A stretch of 64,000 nucleotides of DNA, from the NCBI GenBank assembly GCA_902774815.1, contig CACYJV010000024.1:40330-104329 (forward strand), written 5' to 3'. The stretch's first letter is position 1. Each line of letters starts with the position of its first letter. The translations under genes and the position numbers were made by a program. Below the pieces are notes generated by a model. That model did not search any database, was not told where the DNA came from, and saw only the letters and a list, made by a program, of their open reading frames with translations. This DNA comes from an uncultured Prevotellaceae bacterium. GTDB taxonomy: Bacteria; Bacteroidota; Bacteroidia; Bacteroidales; Bacteroidaceae. This document shows positions 58,120 to 64,000 of this stretch, one piece after another.

Positions 58120-59280
58120 ATGAAGATTAGAAACATCATTATAGGTTTTTTGTTCCTCTCCTTGTGCTCGCCTGCTGCAGCTCAGAAGAAGAAATCCACA
58201 AAAAAAGCACCGACACCGCAACCTGTCGTTGTGGAAGAGACTCCAGAGCAGCGACTCTTCAAAACCATGCTTCCTGCAACGGCAAAAGTACTCTTTGTTG
58301 ACAGTGTCGTTGTCGACAAGAATGATTTCCTTAGCAACATTCCGCTCAGTTCTGAAGTAGGAACAATCAGCACATATGAAGATTTCTTCAACCGCCAGAT
58401 TTCTGTTCCCACGTCGGTCTTTGTCAATGAGTTTGGCGATCGATGTTATTATGCCGAAGGTGACACTGCAAATACGACACTCTATTCTATTGACCGTCTG
58501 GGCGACAAATGGGGCAAGCCTCGCCAGCTCAGCGAGTTTGGCAACGACTACGCACAGCAAAACTATCCATTCCTGCAATCCGATGGCGTCACCTTGTTCT
58601 TTGCAGCTAAAGGCGAACACAGCCTTGGTGGTTACGACATCTTCATGACAGTATATGACACTGAGGAAAGTCGTTTCTACCGCCCAGAGAACTTTGGTCT
58701 GCCATTCAACTCAACTGCCAACGACTACCTGATTGCCATTGACGAGGTCAACGAGTTGGGATATCTCGTTAGCGACAGGCATCAGCCATCTGACAAAGTT
58801 TGTATATACACATTTGTTCCACAATTCCCGAGAAAGAGTTTCGAGGACGAGAACGTTTCCGACCATCAACTGGAACGGTATGCACGGCTCACAAGCATCA
58901 GCGACACATGGGCGTTTGGCGACAGGCAGGCTGCCCTGAAACGCTACAAAGAAATGATCAGCCGCAATGCTACCAAGAACAACAAAGCCGCCTTCTCCTT
59001 CGTTGTCAATGACCAAATTGTATGCCACCAACTGACAGACTTCATCTCACCTGAAGCACGTGTGAAGTATCAGAAATACGCCAGTTTGGCCAATGCAACA
59101 GAAACAGACAAGCGCACCCTTGATATGCAGCGCGAAAAATTCGCAAAAGCTTCTGCACGTGAGCAAAGACAAATGCGCGAGACAATGGTTCGCCTTGAAC
59201 ATCAGATTGCAGAGGATCATGACCGCATGCAGAAACTAGCTAAGGAAATTCGCTATGTCGAGAACCGCGTCAGACAATAA
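58120..59280 (+). CDS. exported PD40/TolB-like propeller protein
   Basis: 386 residues from ATG 58120 (signal peptide MKIRNIIIGFLFLSLCSPAAAQ); the longer frame starts upstream of the promoter and is excluded. YAQQNYPFLQSDGVTLFFAA, HSLGGYDIFMTVYDTEESRF and NDYLIAIDEVNELGYLVSD are WD40-like (PD40) repeats as in OmpA/TolB-associated proteins of Bacteroidota. The last 70 residues form a charged coiled coil (QREKFAKASAREQRQMRETM). It is periplasmic or surface-linked, perhaps in envelope or gliding/secretion complexes; no OmpA domain is present. Confidence 0.82.
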   Translation: MKIRNIIIGFLFLSLCSPAAAQKKKSTKKAPTPQPVVVEETPEQRLFKTMLPATAKVLFVDSVVVDKNDFLSNIPLSSEVGTISTYEDFFNRQISVPTSVFVNEFGDRCYYAEGDTANTTLYSIDRLGDKWGKPRQLSEFGNDYAQQNYPFLQSDGVTLFFAAKGEHSLGGYDIFMTVYDTEESRFYRPENFGLPFNSTANDYLIAIDEVNELGYLVSDRHQPSDKVCIYTFVPQFPRKSFEDENVSDHQLERYARLTSISDTWAFGDRQAALKRYKEMISRNATKNNKAAFSFVVNDQIVCHQLTDFISPEARVKYQKYASLANATETDKRTLDMQREKFAKASAREQRQMRETMVRLEHQIAEDHDRMQKLAKEIRYVENRVRQ

Positions 59281-59322
59281 ATATTCATTTTTTGTAAACA
59301 CTAACCCCAAAAGCATAAGACA

Positions 59323-60192
59323 ATGAAACATTTTCCTGAATCAGAACTCATCATCAATGCTGATGGTTCATGTTTCCACCTCCACTTACGCCCCGAACAA
59401 CTGGCTGACAAGGTGATACTTGTTGGCGACCCTGCACGCGTGAACACCGTAGCTGCGCATTTCGATTCCATTGAATGCGAAGTGCAAAGCCGTGAGTTCC
59501 ATACCATCACAGGCACATACAAAGGAAAGCGCATCACATGCCAGAGTCATGGCATTGGTTGCGACAACATCGACATCGTCATGAACGAACTCGACACATT
59601 GGCCAACATCGATTACGAGACACGTACTGAAAAACCAGAGCACCGCACCCTCACTTGTGTGCGCATCGGCACCTGCGGAGGCCTACAGCCCTTTACGCCC
59701 ACAGGTAGTTTCGTGGCATCGGTGAAGAGCATAGGTTTCGATGGACTTCTCAACTTCTATGCTGACCGCAATAAGGTGTGCGACCTCGAACTCGAAGAGG
59801 CTTTCAAGAAACACATGAATTGGAATCCTATCAAGGGAGCACCCTATGTATCCATTGCCGATGCAGAACTCATCAATCAGATTGCACAAGACGATATGGT
59901 GCGCGGCTACACCATCTCTTGCGGTGGTTTCTATGGTCCTCAAGGACGTGTGCTTCGTGCCGAGATTGCCGACCCTGACCAGAACAAAAAGGTTGAGTCA
60001 TTCGAGTATAACAACCTGAGAATCTGCAACTTCGAGATGGAATCCTCCGCCCTCGCCGGCCTTGCCTCCCTCCTCGGCCACCGCGCCATGACCTGTTGCA
60101 TGGTCATCGCCAACCGCTACGCCCAAGAGATGAACACCGAGTACAAGAACTCCATCGACACACTCATCCAGAAAGTGCTCGACCGAATATGA
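59323..60192 (+). CDS. nucleoside phosphorylase (uridine phosphorylase-like)
   Basis: 289 residues. VILVGDPARVNTVAAHFD (phosphate-binding), SHGIGCDNIDIVMNELD, CVRIGTCGGLQPFTPTGSFV and FEMESSALAGLASLLGHRAM (the E-M-E nucleoside-binding region) are the PNP/UDP family marks. It splits a nucleoside with phosphate into base and ribose 1-phosphate in the cytoplasm; whether uridine or purine nucleosides are used is not certain. The stop overlaps the next start (ATATGA). Confidence 0.92.
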   Translation: MKHFPESELIINADGSCFHLHLRPEQLADKVILVGDPARVNTVAAHFDSIECEVQSREFHTITGTYKGKRITCQSHGIGCDNIDIVMNELDTLANIDYETRTEKPEHRTLTCVRIGTCGGLQPFTPTGSFVASVKSIGFDGLLNFYADRNKVCDLELEEAFKKHMNWNPIKGAPYVSIADAELINQIAQDDMVRGYTISCGGFYGPQGRVLRAEIADPDQNKKVESFEYNNLRICNFEMESSALAGLASLLGHRAMTCCMVIANRYAQEMNTEYKNSIDTLIQKVLDRI

Positions 60193-60488
60193 TTTTTTCA
60201 GTCATTATGTCCATCTTATTTATCATCCTTGCCGTCATCTTTCTGATGGGTAAGGGTGATAAACTCATTGCCGGTTATAATACTGCGAGTGAAGAAGAAA
60301 AAAGCAAAGTCAACATCAAGCGGTTGCGTTTACTGATGGCTATCATTTGCGTAATAACCGCCGGCTTTGTGAGCATCCAACCCATCATTGAAAGCAACCG
60401 TGCAACACAGATGGGGGTTTTCTTTGCATTCATCCTTGTAACGATGGTTTTCATTATCCTTGCCAATACTTGGGCCAAAAAGAAATGA
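60189..60488 (+). CDS. DUF3784-like small membrane protein
   Basis: 99 residues from ATG 60189, overlapping the phosphorylase stop by 4 bases. It has three membrane spans (residues 1-18, 44-61, 72-92). GKGDKLIAGYNTASEEEKSK between the first two is the DUF3784 motif. The function is unknown. The stop overlaps the mnmE start (ATGA). Confidence 0.88.
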   Translation: MIFSVIMSILFIILAVIFLMGKGDKLIAGYNTASEEEKSKVNIKRLRLLMAIICVITAGFVSIQPIIESNRATQMGVFFAFILVTMVFIILANTWAKKK

Positions 60489-61873
60489 GCAACAACGATA
60501 CCATCTGCGCCCTCGCAACAGCTCCGGGCGGAGCCCTTGGCATCATACGCGTCAGCGGACCTAATGCCTTGTCCATTGTCGGCTCAGTATGTCGCTGTTC
60601 CGTTGAGACTGCCCCACCCAACACTATCCGTTACACACACATCGTGGATGGATCTGAGCTCATCGACGAGGCTGTTGTCAGCATCTTCCGCGCTCCCCAC
60701 AGCTACACCGGTGAGGACTCCGTAGAGATTTCCTGCCATGGCTCCCGCTACATTCTCAACAGAGTTTTGGCACTTCTTGTTGAAAACGGCTGTCGCATGG
60801 CTCAACCTGGGGAATATACCATGCGTGCCTACCTCAACGGAAAGCTTGACCTTAGCCAAGCGGAAGCAGTAGCCGATCTCATTGCATCCACCAATCAAGC
60901 CACCCATCGAATGGCAATGAGCCAATTGCGTGGACACTTCTCTTCTGAGTTGAAAACACTTCGGGACCAACTGCTACAACTCACCTCATTGCTTGAACTC
61001 GAACTCGACTTTTCCGACCATGAAGAACTTGAGTTTGCCGACCGCGATGAACTTCAGCAATTGGCACAGCACATAGACTTACGCATCCAGCAACTCGCCA
61101 AATCGTTTGAAAGGGGGCAGGCTCTCAAGGCAGGAATACCTGTGGCCATCATCGGAAAGACAAATGTTGGTAAGTCTACCCTGCTCAACCAACTCGTCGG
61201 TGACGACCGCGCCATCGTAAGCGACATCCATGGAACGACCCGCGATACAATCGAAGAGGCTATCGACATCAATGGTATTCAGTTCCGTTTCATTGATACC
61301 GCAGGCATCCGCAATACCACCGACACTATTGAGCAAATTGGCATTGCCCGCACCTATGCTGCCATAGAGAAAGCCAGTATCGTGCTTTGGCTGACAGATA
61401 AACCCCCTTCCCCTTCCGAAGTTTCCGACATAACCCAACGATGCAAGGACAAGTCTTTGATCATTCTTCACAACAAGATCGACTTGGAGCGTGATGGCTC
61501 ACTACACGCTTCAGAAGAAGTGACCAGTGATATGCACCTATATATTTCAGCCAAGACAGGCTTGGGCATCCCAGCTTTACGGCAGGCCATCTATACTGCA
61601 GCCAACATCCCCTCATTTACCGAAAATGATGTCATCGTGACCAATGCGCGTCACTACGACTCACTCATTCGAGCTCATGAAAGCATCCTGCCCGTCATAG
61701 AAGGCCTGCAAAACAATTTGAGCAGCGACCTTCTTTCAGAAGATCTTCGACAAACCCTCAGCATTCTTTCTGAAATCACAGGAGGTCAAATCACTCCCCA
61801 AGAAACCCTTAACAACATCTTCCAACACTTCTGCGTCGGAAAATTTTTGATTTTTAACTTCGATATTTGCTGA
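60485..61873 (+). CDS. mnmE: tRNA modification GTPase MnmE with abnormal C-terminus
   Basis: 462 residues from ATG 60485 (the frame has another ATG 5 codons earlier, inside the previous gene). TICALATAPGGALGIIRVSG (folate-binding N-terminal domain), GKTNVGKSTLLNQLVG (G1), DIHGTTRDTI (G2), DTAG (G3) and HNKIDLE (G4) are present. With MnmG it modifies U34 of certain tRNAs. Family members end at the Cys-containing FCxGK, whose Cys is needed for catalysis. Here FCVGK is followed by nine extra residues (FLIFNFDIC, 61844-61870), suggesting that the original stop was replaced by foreign DNA. Confidence 0.95.
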   Translation: MSNNDTICALATAPGGALGIIRVSGPNALSIVGSVCRCSVETAPPNTIRYTHIVDGSELIDEAVVSIFRAPHSYTGEDSVEISCHGSRYILNRVLALLVENGCRMAQPGEYTMRAYLNGKLDLSQAEAVADLIASTNQATHRMAMSQLRGHFSSELKTLRDQLLQLTSLLELELDFSDHEELEFADRDELQQLAQHIDLRIQQLAKSFERGQALKAGIPVAIIGKTNVGKSTLLNQLVGDDRAIVSDIHGTTRDTIEEAIDINGIQFRFIDTAGIRNTTDTIEQIGIARTYAAIEKASIVLWLTDKPPSPSEVSDITQRCKDKSLIILHNKIDLERDGSLHASEEVTSDMHLYISAKTGLGIPALRQAIYTAANIPSFTENDVIVTNARHYDSLIRAHESILPVIEGLQNNLSSDLLSEDLRQTLSILSEITGGQITPQETLNNIFQHFCVGKFLIFNFDIC

Positions 61874-61954
61874 TTATCACCCATTTTGTCCCCCATCTGT
61901 CCCCCGAGACAACCGAAAATTGCCGAGGGACAAAAATATCTCATAGGTGGTGAT
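61844..61954. other. possible integration junction at the mnmE 3' end
   Basis: The normal mnmE end is expected at 61843. From there the DNA becomes AT-rich and contains TTTTGTCCCCCATCTG, TGTCCCCCGAGAC and GAGGGACAAAAATA: GTCCCCC twice, 14 bases apart, and an inverted GGGAC. Recombinase-binding arms could look like this. The 3' end of mnmE/trmE is a known target of genomic islands such as SGI1. No integrase is inside the window. Confidence 0.4.
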
Positions 61955-63502
61955 TTACGTTTTCACATGTGATTTTGGAAGATATACATTCCAACTTAAA
62001 CAATGTAAAGCGCCACCTTCTTTTGCAATTTCTTCTGCCATTTCTATTTGACGAATACAGCAATCGGGGAATGCTTCTTGAATGTATTGTTGAGCTATTG
62101 CATCTTCTTCAATGTTGAATTTAGGCATTATGATGTTTTTGCCAACTTGCAGGAAGTTGATATATGCCCAGTTGAGATCATAACAAGGTTTATCAACTTT
62201 ACCCTTGAAACGAATTTCTGTAACTTCAAAACCATAACTTTCAAGAATCCTACGGATGGATGCAGCTTCATCAGAATAGCAATCACCATGATTACCCATC
62301 AGTATTTGATTATCTCCACACCATTTGATGAAACCATCTGAATGTCCATAAACATCGTCTTCATGTGAAGTCCAAGGAATAATGATAACAGGATGCCCAA
62401 TTTCAGATTCCAGCAAAACCTTGAAATCCGTATCTCCTCTCTCACGTCCATTTTCCATAAATACTTTATCAGTCATCACAATATATGGACCGCATGGCAC
62501 CATATTACCACCATCAATGATGAGATTGGTTGAACGGCAACTGATGCCCATACCACGCAACACCTTGGTTGCATCAGTAATTGTTTCAATATCTTTTTTA
62601 TTCTTGCTCTTCACAAGATAATCAGGATAATAGCGATACTTCAAGAACTCATTTTCGCCCAATTGAATCGGCATATAATCGCGAGCCCAATAATCATTTG
62701 TAGATTTCAGTTCTTTGGACTCAATTCCCATTTCATTAAGCACATCCTTCAGACGCTTATAAAACTCTGGATGTCCTTCTTTATTGTCTTTTAACCAAGG
62801 AGAGAAATACACGAGGTTTGTATCTTTATCGTGCATTAATGTATCACAACGCACATATCTATAACGTCTATCCACAAATCTCGAAAAATCACTATATAGA
62901 CATTTCTTTTCAGAAACTTCATGATATTCTTCAAGAATATAATCAACCTTACCCTCTACTGTTTGTTTGGATGTAAGTAGATTGAGGCGAGGTTCAAGAA
63001 TATAGCCCACCATGCCATTATCAAGCTCAACAAGAATAGGCAAATCTTTGTCTATGACAGTAGCATCATAGCACCTAAACAATTCTGCACAAGCCCATGG
63101 TCCATTTAGGACTTCACAACCATCTTCACTTATTAATTGACGAATGAGGATGCCACCAAAGTATGCGCTATCATCCAACACATACTTTTCGACAATCTTT
63201 CCCTTACTATTTGGCCTAGACTCACGTTTGATAATACAGGAAAAATTTAAATCAATCCCTCCAAAGTCGTTTACATACCAACACAATGGTTTAGATATAC
63301 GTGGATGGGTGATAATATCACGATGATTCTTATTGTAGAAGTAAAACTCAATCTCTTTAAAGAGATACTTCTTTTCACCCTTTTGAATACCAAAACTTTC
63401 AAACAGCATCATTGCTATTTGTTCAAAACGATCTTCGATGTCAGATGTATTCATGTTGGCATCGAGAGTCATTAGCTGTCGGAATTGCTCTGTGTTATTC
63501 AT
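61955..63502 (-). CDS. agmatine deiminase/PAD-family domain fused to an unknown N-terminal domain
   Basis: 515 residues. The C-terminal 300 residues hold the guanidino-modifying active site: NDYWARDYMPIQ (W-x-R-D, near 268-279), LIIDGGNMVPCG, TSHEDDVYGHSDGFIKW (catalytic His and Asp) and the nucleophile Cys in EGGALHCLSWNVYLP near the C-terminus. It should deiminate agmatine or an arginine-like group. Residues 1-205 are a separate domain (KEIEFYFYNKNHRD, KPLCWYVNDFGGIDLNFS, AYFGGILIRQLISEDG) that I cannot name. No agmatine pathway genes are nearby. The gene is AT-rich, unlike mnmE, and follows the next gene after 17 bases. Confidence 0.82.
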   Translation of the reverse strand: MNNTEQFRQLMTLDANMNTSDIEDRFEQIAMMLFESFGIQKGEKKYLFKEIEFYFYNKNHRDIITHPRISKPLCWYVNDFGGIDLNFSCIIKRESRPNSKGKIVEKYVLDDSAYFGGILIRQLISEDGCEVLNGPWACAELFRCYDATVIDKDLPILVELDNGMVGYILEPRLNLLTSKQTVEGKVDYILEEYHEVSEKKCLYSDFSRFVDRRYRYVRCDTLMHDKDTNLVYFSPWLKDNKEGHPEFYKRLKDVLNEMGIESKELKSTNDYWARDYMPIQLGENEFLKYRYYPDYLVKSKNKKDIETITDATKVLRGMGISCRSTNLIIDGGNMVPCGPYIVMTDKVFMENGRERGDTDFKVLLESEIGHPVIIIPWTSHEDDVYGHSDGFIKWCGDNQILMGNHGDCYSDEAASIRRILESYGFEVTEIRFKGKVDKPCYDLNWAYINFLQVGKNIIMPKFNIEEDAIAQQYIQEAFPDCCIRQIEMAEEIAKEGGALHCLSWNVYLPKSHVKT

Positions 63503-63519
63503 ATAAAAGAAGCTAATTG

Positions 63520-64000
63520 TTAATCTTCGTGTATTGTCAACTTTCCATTCTTGAGTTCATACACCCTTATTCGAACTTTTATTTTCTCTAAGGGCAAACG
63601 AGTAGCTATGATTTTTGATTTATATTGCCCATTAGATAAATAGGCTACTTTCCATGTGCTCACCGAATTACCCTTAACATCTCCATATATCAATTTGAAA
63701 GAAGTGTCATTCAATCGTTCGATTTTTAAGAGAATATCAAAATCATGCGTATGATCCAATTCTAGTTGCTGAAGATACCCTACTCCTTCCTTACTCCAAT
63801 AAAAACGGGATGACGTTATGAGTTTCAACTCTTTCTTAACGTAATTCTGCGCAATTTGATTTTCCTTTTTGAAGTTGTACTTGTTAGTCTTATAATCATT
63901 AATATATGTTTGCCGCAAGAGTTCGTCCGTTACTCTTTGTGATATTGAGCGTTGATCAGAATCAAATATGTCAACAACTCTAACCAGTTGCCCTTTTCCA
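63520..64000 (-). CDS. unknown protein, C-terminal part (cut by window end)
   Basis: The frame is open from the window edge to the stop at 63520, about 160 codons; an ATG-like start within it is not needed, since residues before it (VRVVDIFDSDQRSISQRVTD) read as protein. The visible part is soluble, basic and lysine-rich (NKYNFKKENQIAQNYVKKEL), then beta-rich (FDILLKIERLNDTSFKLIYG). I do not recognise the family. It lies 17 bases upstream of the deiminase-like gene on the same strand, so the two are probably one operon. Confidence 0.7.
   Translation of the reverse strand, partial: GKGQLVRVVDIFDSDQRSISQRVTDELLRQTYINDYKTNKYNFKKENQIAQNYVKKELKLITSSRFYWSKEGVGYLQQLELDHTHDFDILLKIERLNDTSFKLIYGDVKGNSVSTWKVAYLSNGQYKSKIIATRLPLEKIKVRIRVYELKNGKLTIHED

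Noticed and set aside
1-64000. tRNA, tmRNA and rRNA genes
   Set aside because: Intergenic regions were read on both strands for tRNA-like arms and rRNA words; none were found, and the large gaps are fully explained by repeats.

Overview
The window looks like a chromosomal segment of a Bacteroidota bacterium, most likely a Prevotella-type member of the Prevotellaceae. The grounds are: Bacteroidota-type promoters (a TAnnTTTG box with a TTTG box about 20 bases upstream) in front of many operons, no Shine-Dalgarno pattern, a PPi-dependent phosphofructokinase, a fused NfnA-NfnB type flavoprotein, DUF4924, a YgiQ radical SAM protein and a secreted GH2 beta-galactosidase. No rRNA, tRNA or CRISPR array was recognised.

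Region 1 (1-23948, almost all minus strand) is a cell-surface polysaccharide locus. It encodes a LicC-type cytidylyltransferase (cut by the window edge), two LicD-type phosphotransferases, GT4, GT2 and GT32 glycosyltransferases, an EpsG/Wzy-like polymerase, a Wzx flippase, a pyruvyltransferase, WecB, two membrane acyltransferases, and an MBOAT plus SGNH-like O-acylation pair. Genes commonly overlap by 1-11 bases, so long transcripts are likely. A repeat-rich accessory stretch (6642-12556) interrupts the locus; it carries a Fic protein, an orphan hypothetical and a VapE-type P-loop protein.

Region 2 (24000-27453) holds two small genes of a DUF3791/DUF3990-type set with the middle gene apparently deleted. 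They are followed by an ornithine cyclodeaminase-family protein and a nucleotidyltransferase-aminotransferase fusion that may supply an activated amino-alcohol phosphate to the LicD enzymes. Region 3 (27454-28605) is gene-poor and repeat-rich, and holds a candidate small RNA.

Region 4 (28606-61873) is mainly housekeeping: fmt, a threonylcarbamoyl-AMP synthase, a ClC channel, a ROK glucokinase divergent from a LysE-DUF4924-rfbD-prfC operon, a GH25 lysozyme, pfp, a PlsC/amidase/YgiQ operon, beta-galactosidase, rplU-rpmA, mutY divergent from serS, a fused NfnAB-like protein, a TtcA/TilS-like thiolase, a nucleoside phosphorylase and mnmE. Region 5 (61874-64000) is AT-rich and begins exactly where MnmE has an abnormal C-terminal tail. 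It encodes a two-domain deiminase-family protein and an unknown gene cut by the window edge, and may be the end of an integrated element.

The least ordinary content is the repeat landscape: (i) degenerate tandem repeats of strictly 7 bp period, in many sequence versions, also read in frame inside several enzymes; (ii) a family of about 155-275 bp elements with TCACAC.GATC / GATCTGTGTGA ends and nested hairpins that co-vary between copies, several ending 1-7 bases beyond a stop codon; (iii) arrays with a 22 bp period anchored on AAAGCAATG; (iv) a 9 bp CTAG array. All identifications come from reading the sequence without database searches.
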